NCBI GenBank assembly: GCA_947447525.1
Contig: CANFJL010000009.1
Location: 62,001 to 126,000, forward strand
Origin: Flavobacteriales bacterium
GTDB lineage: Bacteria > Bacteroidota > Bacteroidia > Flavobacteriales_D > Crocinitomicaceae
Length of the DNA: 64,000 nucleotides
Direction of reading: 5' to 3'
Shown here in pieces: positions 18,121-28,083 of this stretch; the first letter of the stretch is position 1; each line of letters opens with the position of its first letter. The notes beneath the pieces are model-generated. The model did not search any database. It was not told the origin of the DNA and saw only the letters and a list, made by a program, of their open reading frames with translations. The position numbers and the translations under genes were made by a program.

Positions 18121-21100
18121 ATGGAGCGCATACAATTCCTGAATTTATTCAAATCTTTTGATCTTATCGAACAGTCCGCAAAGGCACTGAGTCGCTCTGA
18201 AGCACGCGTCCACTGGTCAGGTCATGTAGGTGCATCACTTCCGATTTCTGCCATTGCAGTAGCAGATCAAGTTCCTGGTCATCATGTTTTCGTTTTGCGT
18301 GATAAGGAAGAAGCCGCTTATTTTCTAAATGATATCCAAGGTTTATACCCAGATGAAAAAAGAGTTCTTTTTTATCCTGCTTCATATCGTGTGCCTTATC
18401 AATTTGAAGAACTTGACAATGCAAATGTCGTTGCAAGGGCTGAGGTATTAGAACGCGTAGCTGGTGGAGCAAATACATGGATCATCACCTATCCAGGAGC
18501 ACTTTTTGAAAAAGTACCCACAGTAAAAAAACTCATTGAAAATTCTATGAGGGTCGATGTAGGTAAAAATTATTCCATCGATTTTATGAATGAATTGTTG
18601 CTTGACTTTCATTTTGAACGGGTAGATTTCGTTTATGAACCAGGTCAATTTTCAATTCGTGGAGGAATAGTAGATGTCTTTTCTTATGCCAATGATTTTC
18701 CCTTTAGAATTGAATTCTTTGGTGATGAGGTCGAATCAATTCGCACTTTTGATGCAGCCAGCCAATTATCACTGTCAACGCATAAATTTTTCATGATCCT
18801 ACCGAATATTCAAGGCCACATGACGCAGGAAGGTGTTGCGTCTTTCTTTGACTTTTTGGGACCATCAAAACATATTTGGTTGAGTTCATATGAACGCACT
18901 TCTGCTGTATTACAACAAGAATATGATAAAGCTGTACTTGCTCACAGTCAACTTTCAGGAACTGTGAATTACGCACTACCTTCAGAATTGTATTTTCATC
19001 CTGATGCATTTAAAAAAGCACTAGAACACCTTCCGATTGTTGAATTAGGACCCGATTATTATTTTAAGAAGGCGGATAAGTTTACCTTCGACTTTCTGCC
19101 ACAACCAAGTTTTAATAAAAACTTTGATCTGCTAAAAACAGACTTATTAGCAAGACAAAATTCGGGAATGGAGAATCTTATTTTTTCCAATCAACCCAAA
19201 CAAATCGAACGGCTTTTTCAAATATTTGAGGATATTGGTGGCGATATAAGTTGTTCGCCCATGCATTTTGCCTTAAGTGAAGGATTTATTGCACCTAATT
19301 TAAAATTAGTTTGCTACACCGATCATCAGATTTTTGAACGCTATAATCGTTTTCGATTAAAAGAAGGTTTTAGTCAAGCAAAACAAGCCTTAACTTTAAA
19401 AGAGATTTACAATCTTCAAAAAGGAGATTATGTTACCCATATTGATCATGGTGTAGGGCAGTTTTCGGGTTTAGAAACTATTGATGTAAACGGGAAACCA
19501 CAGGAAGCGATTCGACTCCTCTATAAAGATGGAGATGTTTTATATGTTGGTATCCATTCATTGCACCGTATTTCTAAGTTTACCGGTAAGGATGGGTCGG
19601 TTCCTAAAATGAACAAATTAGGTACCCAAACCTGGACTACCTTAAAAAATAAAACGAAAAAGAAAATCAAGGAATTGGCCTTTGATTTAATTCAACTTTA
19701 TGCCAAACGAAAATCTCAACCAGGCTTTGCCTTCGCTCCAGATAATTATCTTCAAAATGAATTAATCGCTTCATTTATGTATGAGGATACCCCGGATCAA
19801 AATAAAGCCACCTTAGATGTAATGCGAGACATGGAGGCCAGCAGACCTATGGACCGATTGGTGTGTGGCGATGTTGGTTTTGGAAAAACAGAAGTTGCAA
19901 TTCGTGCAGCATTTAAAGCAGTTTGTGATAGCAAACAAGTTGCCATATTAGTCCCAACGACTATTTTGTCGATGCAGCATTATCGAACCTTTAAGGAACG
20001 CTTAAAGGATTTTCCTTGTAAAATTGATTTTATCAACCGTTTCAAGTCCGCTAAGGCTACCACCGAAACCTTAAAGAAATTGGCCAGTGGTGAAATTGAC
20101 ATACTCATAGGTACACACGCTTTGGTATCTGAAAAGGTGAAATTCAAAGATTTGGGTTTGATGATTATTGATGAAGAACAAAAATTTGGTGTTTCGGTAA
20201 AAGATAAATTAAAAACTATTCGAACAACCGTCGATACCCTGACACTAACGGCTACACCAATTCCAAGAACTTTGCAGTTTTCCTTAATGGGAGCTCGCGA
20301 TTTGAGTATCATCAATACCCCTCCACCGAATAGGCAGCCAGTACTTACGGAGGTTATTTCTTTTAATGAAGAAGTTATTCGAGATGCAATAGCGTATGAA
20401 GTAACACGAGGTGGACAGGTATTTTTTGTCAATAACCGTCTTTCCAACATGAAGGAAATTTCTGGAATGATTCAACGTCTTTGTCCAGGAGTGCGTATTG
20501 CAATTGGCCACGGACAAATGGACGGCACTCAATTGGAGAAGGTCATGATGGACTTTATTGACGGCAAATACGATATACTACTTGCTACAACGATTATTGA
20601 GTCTGGTATTGATATTTCAAATGCCAATACCATCATTATTAATGATGCCAATCAATTTGGATTAAGTGACTTGCACCAACTTCGCGGTAGGGTAGGCAGA
20701 TCGAATAAGAAAGGATTCTGTTACTTGATTGCTCCAAAATTTAGTGTCCTTACTTCAGAAGCTAGAAAAAGATTGGAAGCATTGGTCCAATTTTCTGATT
20801 TAGGTTCAGGTTTCAATATTGCAATGAAAGATTTAGATATAAGAGGTGCTGGAAATATGCTAGGGGGTGAACAGAGTGGATTTATTTCAGAAATCGGTTT
20901 TGAAATGTATCAAAAGATCTTGAATGAAGCCATGCAAGAATTGAAAGAAAGTGAGTTCAAAGAATTGTTTGACGAAAGAACTACCGATACATTCGGAACT
21001 TTTGTCCAAGATTGCATCTTTGAAACTGATATGGAAGTTCGTATTCCAGATGATTATGTCAATAATGTTGCCGAGCGTTTGAGTTTGTACCAAGCATTAG

Positions 21101-21453
21101 ATAATTTAAAAGATAAAGCAGCATTAGAGATATTTGCTATGCAATTAGTGGATCGTTTTGGTCCTTTGCCTAAAGAAGTTAAGGAATTATTATTTTCATT
21201 CGAATTACGTTGGTTGGCAGAGGAATTAGGCATGGAACGCTTGGTCATTAAAAGCGAAAAATTGGTAGGGTATTTTATTTCGAATCCTCAATCACCATTT
21301 TACGAAACAGATACTTTTACTTTGCTGCTCAATAAAATCATGAGCATAGGCAAAGAATATCGTCTTGTTCAAAATAATGACAAACTAAGATTGGTCATCG
21401 AACCAGTGCGTCACATCAAAGATGCTTTGGAGAAAATGGCTGGATTAATGTAA
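18121..21453 (+). CDS. mfd: transcription-repair coupling factor
   Basis: 1110 residues, normal for the family. It displaces stalled RNA polymerase and recruits UvrA to transcribed-strand lesions. Domains in order: UvrB-like N-terminal region (about 1-340), RNA polymerase-interacting/CarD-like domain ('GDYVTHIDHGVGQFSG', about 438), RecG-like DNA translocase (Walker A 'CGDVGFGKTEVA' near 582, 'DEEQKFGV' near 683, 'TATPIPRTLQFSLMGARDLS'), and a TRCF C-terminal domain. It is transcribed alone, divergently from the lipid operon. An imperfect -7 box (TAATTTCG, 18103-18110) lies 10 bases before the ATG. Confidence 0.98.
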   Translation: MERIQFLNLFKSFDLIEQSAKALSRSEARVHWSGHVGASLPISAIAVADQVPGHHVFVLRDKEEAAYFLNDIQGLYPDEKRVLFYPASYRVPYQFEELDNANVVARAEVLERVAGGANTWIITYPGALFEKVPTVKKLIENSMRVDVGKNYSIDFMNELLLDFHFERVDFVYEPGQFSIRGGIVDVFSYANDFPFRIEFFGDEVESIRTFDAASQLSLSTHKFFMILPNIQGHMTQEGVASFFDFLGPSKHIWLSSYERTSAVLQQEYDKAVLAHSQLSGTVNYALPSELYFHPDAFKKALEHLPIVELGPDYYFKKADKFTFDFLPQPSFNKNFDLLKTDLLARQNSGMENLIFSNQPKQIERLFQIFEDIGGDISCSPMHFALSEGFIAPNLKLVCYTDHQIFERYNRFRLKEGFSQAKQALTLKEIYNLQKGDYVTHIDHGVGQFSGLETIDVNGKPQEAIRLLYKDGDVLYVGIHSLHRISKFTGKDGSVPKMNKLGTQTWTTLKNKTKKKIKELAFDLIQLYAKRKSQPGFAFAPDNYLQNELIASFMYEDTPDQNKATLDVMRDMEASRPMDRLVCGDVGFGKTEVAIRAAFKAVCDSKQVAILVPTTILSMQHYRTFKERLKDFPCKIDFINRFKSAKATTETLKKLASGEIDILIGTHALVSEKVKFKDLGLMIIDEEQKFGVSVKDKLKTIRTTVDTLTLTATPIPRTLQFSLMGARDLSIINTPPPNRQPVLTEVISFNEEVIRDAIAYEVTRGGQVFFVNNRLSNMKEISGMIQRLCPGVRIAIGHGQMDGTQLEKVMMDFIDGKYDILLATTIIESGIDISNANTIIINDANQFGLSDLHQLRGRVGRSNKKGFCYLIAPKFSVLTSEARKRLEALVQFSDLGSGFNIAMKDLDIRGAGNMLGGEQSGFISEIGFEMYQKILNEAMQELKESEFKELFDERTTDTFGTFVQDCIFETDMEVRIPDDYVNNVAERLSLYQALDNLKDKAALEIFAMQLVDRFGPLPKEVKELLFSFELRWLAEELGMERLVIKSEKLVGYFISNPQSPFYETDTFTLLLNKIMSIGKEYRLVQNNDKLRLVIEPVRHIKDALEKMAGLM

Positions 21454-21512
21454 TCTTCTCTAGATACAACCCCAGCAAGCTGTTGCAAGGTCTAAAATAG
21501 AATGTTATTATT

Positions 21513-21860
21513 TTACTTTTCAACTTTACTTTGAATAGTCCACCCAATCACTGCAGCTCTTTGTTTGGAAGCTTCTGCTTTTTCTCCGCTAAAAAGCGTG
21601 TCAATGGTTTCGTTGAAATAGGCTAACCAAGTACTAAAATTTGCTGCTTTTAAGGGCATATGCAGGTGCTTTTCGACTACATTGGTAGTATAACCAGGTT
21701 CGTCTAGTAGTGCGAAACACCAAAAATGAATCATCTGAGGAAGGTGTTTTTCCCATTCTATATTGACAAAAAAAGGAGATAGATCCGAATCTTTAGCAAC
21801 TTTACCGTAAAATAAGGTGATAAATTCCTCAATATCCGCCCTTGTTTGTATGTCTCTCAT
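21513..21860 (-). CDS. group III truncated hemoglobin
   Basis: 115 residues, a 2-on-2 globin. The proximal His lies in the 'EKHLHMPLKAANFSTW' segment near residue 65. The N-terminal 'EEFITLFYGKVAKDSDLSPFF' and the aromatic 'MIHFWCFALL' distal region fit group III (trHbP). Such proteins bind O2 or NO in the cytoplasm. It lies 3 bases after the 1144-residue outer-membrane protein gene and is presumably cotranscribed with it; no functional link is obvious. Confidence 0.85.
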   Translation of the reverse strand: MRDIQTRADIEEFITLFYGKVAKDSDLSPFFVNIEWEKHLPQMIHFWCFALLDEPGYTTNVVEKHLHMPLKAANFSTWLAYFNETIDTLFSGEKAEASKQRAAVIGWTIQSKVEK

Positions 21861-21863
21861 TCT

Positions 21864-24800
21864 TTAAAAATAAGCACGAATTTCCATACTTCCGCTATGT
21901 ACTGGTCTTATTCCTTCAGATTTTCTACCGATGTACTGTAGATTCAATTGTAAGTTTTTAGATAAAGTACGCTGATAACTCATGTTCCAAGTATAATTTA
22001 CTCCTGGACGAAGGGATTCCATCATTTCGTAGGCTACTGCACCATTAAGTGTCCCCGTGTAAGTCATGTTAATGTATTTGAGTGTTCCTTGAAAACTACC
22101 CTTGTCGGTTTGGTTGTACTTAAAGGTCCCACCAATTTCCTTAATATTGCATTGGGCACTTGTATAAATAGGATTATTATTTTTTTGACCAAGGCGCCCA
22201 TCAATACTAAATCTGTAATTTGTTGATGGCTGCAACATGATACTGGGTTCTAAAAGAGTGTAGTTGATTTGATAATTTCTTCCACTTGTATAATCTGCTA
22301 AGGCAGTTTTGAGTCCACTCTGTGCCTTAATTTCAAGACTTAAGGTTGGAATGATATTCCAGCGACAAAATAGTTCATGCATTTGGTTACTTCTTGCATC
22401 AAATCCCGATGCAAGCAAGGTTTTGTTTTTGCTGTCTTGGAAGGTATACTCTGCGTTGATTCGATTGGAGGTTCGGTTAAAATAAATAGAGTTTCTCAAA
22501 AGAGCGCTCGTGCTGAGTAGGTTCAAATCTGATATTTCGGCACTGAAAGGATTAAATAAATTTTTAGCGTCGAAGGAGTTTATTTTCTTATTGATCCTCC
22601 AACGGGTTTGGTTAGAAAATTTAGATAGTAATTGTAGTACACCTTTTTTCTTGGACCATAATTTTTCAGGTCTCCAAAAGATACTTTGATTGACCTCATT
22701 GGTGAAGGTCTTGGTGTAGTTATTGCTTGGAGTGAAAACTCTAATATAGCTCGCCTGATCTACATATTGTGCGATTTCAAATTCATTTAAATCTTTTATG
22801 TTATCGTTGTTGTAATCAATCCAAGTATAAACTCCTTGTCCATCATTTACTTGAATATAGATAAAGGTCCTTTGTTGTTCCAATCCAGAGCCAATTTCAT
22901 AAAAAGTGCTCCAAGTCAAGGCGTTTTTAAACCACTTTGCTTCATAGTCAACTCTTCCAATCAATGAATTTTCTGGTGCTTGCTGAATCAAGGTCGTATC
23001 TTTTATGCCTAAAATTCGATAGCCACCAATAAGATTTAATCTTTGATTTTTTAGTTTTTTTAAGGTGATTTCGCCCCCAATGGTTTGCGCTTTTGCGGCA
23101 CCTTTTAAGCGTATACTATCGGAGCGCATATCGTAGCGTTCTCGGTAGTAAAATTTAAAGAAATTTTGAGTGCTATCACTTGAGGAAAGTGAACATTCGT
23201 AATCAAAAAATTGATAACTGTTGTTTCTGAGTACTTGATTGGAATCAATAAATCTGTTGTTCTCGTGATCGTCTTTATAACTAATTTTAAACTTCCCAAA
23301 ATCTTTTGAAAGGGTAGCTCGGTGTCGGATAAATGGATTATATCCACTGCTTGCTGAATATAAATAACTCGCATCCCATTTGGCATCCCAGCCATTTTTT
23401 TTCCATTGCCCATCAGAAAATACTCTTTGTCCTTTGTAATTGGTTCCAATGTCATAACGCTGTGCCATAATTTGAAGAAATCCTTTATTCTTCTGCAGTA
23501 TCTTAGTACCAATCGAACTAATGATCTGTTGCCCAAGGTATCCTTTATTCCGTGTATTCCAATCTCGATCAAATTCAACCGTTCGGTATTGTTCGATGGG
23601 AGAAAAGTTCCTATTTAACAATTCAATTTCTGCCTTACTCTCCATACGCCAACCTTTAAGGCTATCTTTAAATTGTACCTCATGTTGAATTTTAGTTTTT
23701 TGTGATAGACCAAAATTGTTTTCATTGCCTAGTTTCGAATAAGTATTTAAATCATTACTTGTTAAAGCAAATTCGCTCTCTAGTTTTAGATTATTGGTAA
23801 GGCTTAATTTTAATCCGGTGCTTAGCATTTGTTTTTGCTTAGGGGTAATTATGATACGAGAGGGAGCATAATCCCCTTGAGAAATCCCTCCAATAGGAGC
23901 AACCCATATATAGACTTTGCCAACAGCATTATAATTGTTTAATACATAATCTCCTTTCCCTGCACCAACTTGCTGAAAAATGCTGCGATAAACTGCTGAA
24001 TCTGGATCAACACTAAAGACTAAAATAGAATCATACCCTAAATAATCAATCATCTTGTAGAGTACTTGGTTGTCAAAAAAACCTATAGAATCAATACTAC
24101 TGATGCGAGCCAAAGATAAATTATTTCCAATTTGACTTAAATAATATTTTTGCGCCGGACTTAGGTCTTGTTGTAAGGATTGATTTTTCGCATCTTGTTC
24201 GCTGTAGGCATTGAGCCAAAAGGAGTTCTTCTTTCTAGTATAGACAATGCTGCTTTGAAATAAAGATCTCGCGTAATTTTGATCTGAATATTGAAATTCA
24301 ACAACTATTCTACTGTCTTTTGTAATCAAATGTCGAGAAGTGAAGATCAATTCAGATGAATTGTAATCGATTGTGTAGTCATATGCTTGTCCTCTTTCCA
24401 TTTGTTTCCCATCGATAAAAACGCGTTCTGTTCCCGCTAAAATGATAATGAAGGGTTCGTTTTCACTACCATTTAAACGATACGGACCTTGATTCCCTTC
24501 TATACCTTGAATAATCTGCCGATTAAATTTCCCTTTGGATAAGGCACCACTTATTTGTGTTTGCCACAAACCATTTTTTTGATCTCTAAATTGGTATTCA
24601 TTGGTGAGTCCTTGAGCTCTTTTTTTGTAAGACATAAAGTAGCCTTGGGGTTTGGAAAGCCAAAAATCCCCGACACTTAGTTTAAGATCATCATTGTAAA
24701 CTTGAATAAATACTTGATCAAATTCTTGTAGTTTATTGGTGTTTCCATCTGCTTGAATAGGAATATTAGCATCCGAAACCACAGCGAGGAGTTTTAAATT

Positions 24801-25298
24801 TGGAGCAAGATTTCCAGATAATTCAAGATTCAAAGCTGAGTTTATTCCTAAATCCTGACTGTTTCCAAAACTCACGCCGCGCGAAATACTTCCGTTTTTA
24901 TTCAATTCTTGTCCACCAAAAACATCATTAACACTATAGGAAGTAACAATTTGAAATTTTTCTCTCTCATCAATTCCCTTTTTAAATAATACAGTAGAAT
25001 CAAAGCGCTGCATGGATTTAGATAAGTAAAAAGGAAGTACGCGATAGGTGATTTCTAGCGAATCTGTGATATTTATCAATAGCTTAAATTGCGCGGTACT
25101 CGCTGATAAATAATAGCTAGAGGAAGGCAAGGTGTCGCCGCGATAGAGGGCAAAAAAGGAATTGGGATAAATACTTAGGGTATCAATTTGTATCTGTTTA
25201 TTGGAGTAGATTATTTTTTTTTGACGCAGGGAGCTTTCTTGGGAATATCCAAAAAAAGTACAGGTAATTAAGAAAATGCCAAGCAAGCAACGCATCAT
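21864..25298 (-). CDS. large conserved outer-membrane protein, unknown function
   Basis: 1144 residues with a signal peptide (CLLGIFLITCTFFGYSQ). After a periplasmic-looking N-terminal part come 'NGSISRGVSFGNSQDLGINS' and 'DANIPIQADGNTNKLQEFDQ', segments I associate with a conserved family of large Bacteroidota surface proteins, then 'VSVGDFWLSKPQGYFMSYKK'-like text and several hundred residues of alternating aromatic beta-strands up to the end. A large barrel is therefore likely, without a plug or TonB box. A possible EF-like 'DYNNDNIKDLNEFE' loop sits near residue 825. No catalytic domain is recognised. Confidence 0.7.
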   Translation of the reverse strand: MMRCLLGIFLITCTFFGYSQESSLRQKKIIYSNKQIQIDTLSIYPNSFFALYRGDTLPSSSYYLSASTAQFKLLINITDSLEITYRVLPFYLSKSMQRFDSTVLFKKGIDEREKFQIVTSYSVNDVFGGQELNKNGSISRGVSFGNSQDLGINSALNLELSGNLAPNLKLLAVVSDANIPIQADGNTNKLQEFDQVFIQVYNDDLKLSVGDFWLSKPQGYFMSYKKRAQGLTNEYQFRDQKNGLWQTQISGALSKGKFNRQIIQGIEGNQGPYRLNGSENEPFIIILAGTERVFIDGKQMERGQAYDYTIDYNSSELIFTSRHLITKDSRIVVEFQYSDQNYARSLFQSSIVYTRKKNSFWLNAYSEQDAKNQSLQQDLSPAQKYYLSQIGNNLSLARISSIDSIGFFDNQVLYKMIDYLGYDSILVFSVDPDSAVYRSIFQQVGAGKGDYVLNNYNAVGKVYIWVAPIGGISQGDYAPSRIIITPKQKQMLSTGLKLSLTNNLKLESEFALTSNDLNTYSKLGNENNFGLSQKTKIQHEVQFKDSLKGWRMESKAEIELLNRNFSPIEQYRTVEFDRDWNTRNKGYLGQQIISSIGTKILQKNKGFLQIMAQRYDIGTNYKGQRVFSDGQWKKNGWDAKWDASYLYSASSGYNPFIRHRATLSKDFGKFKISYKDDHENNRFIDSNQVLRNNSYQFFDYECSLSSSDSTQNFFKFYYRERYDMRSDSIRLKGAAKAQTIGGEITLKKLKNQRLNLIGGYRILGIKDTTLIQQAPENSLIGRVDYEAKWFKNALTWSTFYEIGSGLEQQRTFIYIQVNDGQGVYTWIDYNNDNIKDLNEFEIAQYVDQASYIRVFTPSNNYTKTFTNEVNQSIFWRPEKLWSKKKGVLQLLSKFSNQTRWRINKKINSFDAKNLFNPFSAEISDLNLLSTSALLRNSIYFNRTSNRINAEYTFQDSKNKTLLASGFDARSNQMHELFCRWNIIPTLSLEIKAQSGLKTALADYTSGRNYQINYTLLEPSIMLQPSTNYRFSIDGRLGQKNNNPIYTSAQCNIKEIGGTFKYNQTDKGSFQGTLKYINMTYTGTLNGAVAYEMMESLRPGVNYTWNMSYQRTLSKNLQLNLQYIGRKSEGIRPVHSGSMEIRAYF

Positions 25299-25378
25299 AC
25301 CTCACGAAGATAAGTCATCTGTTCAAAACGAAGTAAAGAAAAATTGATTGTATTGGTATTTTGAAAGAATAAGCTTTA

Positions 25379-25386
25379 TATTTTTG
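25379..25386 (+). promoter_or_regulatory. -7 box for the GH16 gene (TATTTTTG)
   Basis: TATTTTTG, 17 bases before the ATG at 25404. A TTG lies about 22 bases further upstream, at a plausible -33 distance. Confidence 0.45.
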
Positions 25387-25403
25387 AATGAAAAAAGAGA
25401 TCT

Positions 25404-26675
25404 ATGCGGTATTTAATAATTTTTTTATTTTTCGGTTTTACTTGTCATTCGCAAATACCACCGGTATTATGGCACCTTCAAGAAGACACAATAAGCTCTT
25501 GGTCTTATCATTTTGGCGATGAGTTTAATGTGCAAAAGGTAGACGAGTCAATTTGGTTTGATCATTATCCTTGGGGCGGATTGTCCTTGGATGCAGGTAT
25601 ATATGCTGCCCCTGAAATGGTAAAAACAGATGGTAAATTTATTCATCTTAGCGTTGATACAACTTCTGCTTGGCGTGAGTTCCCAGACTGGATGTTACCA
25701 AAAGAGCAATTGGAAAAATATCAGGTTAATATGAAGGGAAATAGCATGCAACTGAATTATTTGACGGCAGCTTTGTGGAGCAAAAAGCAGTTTAAGTACG
25801 GCTACTTTGAATGCCGTTGCAGGGTCCCCAAGGGAAAGGGCTTGTGGCCAGGATTTTGGTTGTATGGGGGGAATCCTAATGAGGAAATTGACTTCATGGA
25901 AATGAAAGGGGAGAGAACGAATCAGGTTCATGTAGATATACATTGCCCAGATCGTTGTGATCAAGTACCACGGAAACCCTTTGGAAATAAAAAACCATGG
26001 GGTGCATGGATAAAAGCAGACAAAGAATTGGCGGGAGAGTGGGCTATATTTTCAGGTATTTGGATGCCCGGGTATATCACATTTTATCTCAATGGTGAAG
26101 CAATTGCTCATTTTAAAGGAGATTTTAAGACAGAAATGAACTTGATAGCAAATATAGCTGTTGCACAAGATGGAGGCCCGTTTTCTCCTGGCCCAGACGA
26201 GACAACAAATTTTCCAGGGACTTTTGATATTGATTACATGAGGGTATGGAAATTAGACGATAATTGGGCTCCACTTCCTTTAGAAATGTTTCAGTCGAAA
26301 TCTGAAGATTTGATTCGAATTAATTCTAGAAGTATTAATAATGCTCAATTGAAAAAAGGAAAAAACTATAGTTATCCGCGCAAAAAAATGGAAAAAGACC
26401 ATGGTTTTGTAAGTGTTTTGCCCTACGGACCCAAAACAATTCAAATTCAGTTTAGTGGCGTTCAAGATCAAAAATATGCTTTGCAAATTTGGGATGCGGA
26501 AAAAAAGAATATGGTCAAGTCATGGAATCTAATCCAAGAAAACGGGACTACTTTTTATGAGGATTTCTTAGTACTTCAAGATGTAAAATCCGGTAAATAT
26601 CTTTTGATTTTTCAAAGTATTTCAGCCAAAGGAAAGGTCAATAATTCAAAAGCAATTCCCTTTACACTGCCTTGA
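25404..26675 (+). CDS. glycoside hydrolase family 16 (laminarinase/agarase-type)
   Basis: 423 residues, signal peptide ending TCHSQ. The GH16 active-site motif ExDxxE is Glu161-Ile-Asp163-Phe-Met-Glu166, with the preceding 'GYFECRCRVPKGKGLWPGFW' core strand. 'WMPGYITFYLNG' and 'IDYMRVWKLDD' close the jelly roll near residue 285. A C-terminal region (about 300-423) has a beta-sandwich look but no T9SS CTD. It should cleave beta-1,3- or beta-1,4-linked glucans or galactans outside the cytoplasm. There is no SusC/SusD pair nearby. The 3' end overlaps the convergent cyclotransferase gene by 14 bases. Confidence 0.9.
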   Translation: MRYLIIFLFFGFTCHSQIPPVLWHLQEDTISSWSYHFGDEFNVQKVDESIWFDHYPWGGLSLDAGIYAAPEMVKTDGKFIHLSVDTTSAWREFPDWMLPKEQLEKYQVNMKGNSMQLNYLTAALWSKKQFKYGYFECRCRVPKGKGLWPGFWLYGGNPNEEIDFMEMKGERTNQVHVDIHCPDRCDQVPRKPFGNKKPWGAWIKADKELAGEWAIFSGIWMPGYITFYLNGEAIAHFKGDFKTEMNLIANIAVAQDGGPFSPGPDETTNFPGTFDIDYMRVWKLDDNWAPLPLEMFQSKSEDLIRINSRSINNAQLKKGKNYSYPRKKMEKDHGFVSVLPYGPKTIQIQFSGVQDQKYALQIWDAEKKNMVKSWNLIQENGTTFYEDFLVLQDVKSGKYLLIFQSISAKGKVNNSKAIPFTLP

Positions 26676-27744
26676 TTCCTTTGATTAATTTGACCTCGAA
26701 TAATTTAGGCCAAAACTTTCCAGTCATGTACATTTTGCCAGATGCTTTATTGTAAGCAATTCCATTGAGCACTTCTCCTTTTCCCTTGCCCTCAACAACT
26801 AAATTGGTAGCATCTATAACTGCAATAACTTTTCCTTTAACGGGATCAATTACTGCTACTAGATTACTGGTCCAGATATTAGCATAAATGAAACCATCAA
26901 TATATTCTAATTCATTCAGTTTAGAAATAGGTCCTTCATTGGTGTAAACTTCAATGGTTCGAATAGCCTCGAAGGTATTAGGATCTCTAAAAGTAATCCT
27001 TTCAGAACCATCAGACATAATGAGACTTTTTCCATCTGTACAAAGTCCCCATCCTTCTCCAACATATTCAAATTCTCTTTTTAATACTAAGGTTTTAGTA
27101 TCGTACACGAAACATTTTTGATTGGTCCATGTAATTTGAAATAATTCTTGGTTGAGTAAAGTAATTCCTTCACCAAAATAAGGGGTTCCGATACCAATTT
27201 TCTTTAAAAATCGACCATTTTCCATATCTACTGCTCCAACCACAGTGCTGCCTGTCTGATTAGGATCACCTGTTCCTTCAAACATTGTGTTGCCTTCAAA
27301 AGCAAGACCCTGCGTGAAACTAGAATCGTTGTGAGGATATACTTTGTCTATTTGAACGCCCCATTTTTCAGGAACTACATCCGATAATATACGAACCATT
27401 CGCTCGTCCCGCACTTCATTTCCTTCGGAATCAATTGCAATTATGATAAATTGATAAGCCCCTAAATTTAAAGGTGCAGAATCAAAAGTGTATTTTAAAT
27501 TAAGTGCCGGGTTCTTCCAAGAATAAAGGAGACTGTCACCTAATCTCAATTCGATGGAGCGCATTGCTTCAGTACTTATTATTGGAATGTTTGCCGTTTG
27601 TCCAAATGAAATAGCTAGATTTTCTTTAAATCCGAAATGGCATTTATTTTCAACTTCATCTATAGTATTTTTATTAATAAAAGAAGGGACTATTAATGCG
27701 GCAATAAGCAGTATGATTCCGCCAATAACTAAATATTTTTTCAT
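26662..27744 (-). CDS. glutaminyl-peptide cyclotransferase (beta-propeller type)
   Basis: 360 residues; one N-terminal membrane anchor (YLVIGGIILLIAALIVPSF). From about residue 130 it matches the five-bladed glutamine cyclotransferase family: 'YPHNDSSFTQGLAFEG', 'FEGTGDPNQTGSTV', 'GEGWGLCTDGKSLIMSDGS' and 'LNGIAYNKASGKMYMTGKFWPKLFEV'. It forms pyroglutamate at the N-terminus of exported proteins with an N-terminal Gln. This fits Bacteroidota, where many mature exported proteins begin with Gln after signal cleavage. Residues 1-125 are an extra domain of unknown role. It overlaps ytxJ by 4 bases. Confidence 0.9.
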   Translation of the reverse strand: MKKYLVIGGIILLIAALIVPSFINKNTIDEVENKCHFGFKENLAISFGQTANIPIISTEAMRSIELRLGDSLLYSWKNPALNLKYTFDSAPLNLGAYQFIIIAIDSEGNEVRDERMVRILSDVVPEKWGVQIDKVYPHNDSSFTQGLAFEGNTMFEGTGDPNQTGSTVVGAVDMENGRFLKKIGIGTPYFGEGITLLNQELFQITWTNQKCFVYDTKTLVLKREFEYVGEGWGLCTDGKSLIMSDGSERITFRDPNTFEAIRTIEVYTNEGPISKLNELEYIDGFIYANIWTSNLVAVIDPVKGKVIAVIDATNLVVEGKGKGEVLNGIAYNKASGKMYMTGKFWPKLFEVKLIKGIKAV

Positions 27745-28082
27745 GCTTTTAATTGTTCTATGGATAACAAAATTGTTTCCGCATCTATTTTCTCATGGGA
27801 CCAACTCTTGATGGCTTTCCCTTCTGAAATAAGAATCGCTTGAGGTGATTGATGCTCAATATTTAATTGACTTGCAATCGCACTAGAAATTTCTCTATGA
27901 GCAATTAAATCAAGTAATGAATAAGTAGCACTTGGGTTTTCAATACATGTATTCATTCTTTTTAAGGCACTTGAAGAAATGTAACAGCGTGTTGAATGTT
28001 TAAATATAACTTGAGGTTGTATAGCGCTTTTTTCAAGTATTGCATCAAAATCTTGATGATTATTTATTGGAGAAAATCCCAT
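27741..28082 (-). CDS. ytxJ: YtxJ-like monothiol redox protein (bacillithiol system)
   Basis: 113 residues, thioredoxin-like. The family motif is 'VIFKHSTRCYISSSAL', with a single active-site Cys near residue 33 (usual form TRCPIS; here Tyr replaces Pro). 'HQSPQAILISEGKAIKSWSH' includes the region of the cis-Pro loop. YtxJ proteins are proposed to reduce bacillithiol-mixed disulfides in the cytoplasm. It is one base from pheS and overlaps the cyclotransferase gene, so it is the middle gene of that operon. Confidence 0.85.
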   Translation of the reverse strand: MGFSPINNHQDFDAILEKSAIQPQVIFKHSTRCYISSSALKRMNTCIENPSATYSLLDLIAHREISSAIASQLNIEHQSPQAILISEGKAIKSWSHEKIDAETILLSIEQLKA

Positions 28083-28083
28083 T

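Noticed and set aside
19980-20532. Minus-strand open frames of 156 and 82 codons inside mfd
   Set aside because: They are antisense to the conserved helicase motifs of mfd and have no start signals or family features.
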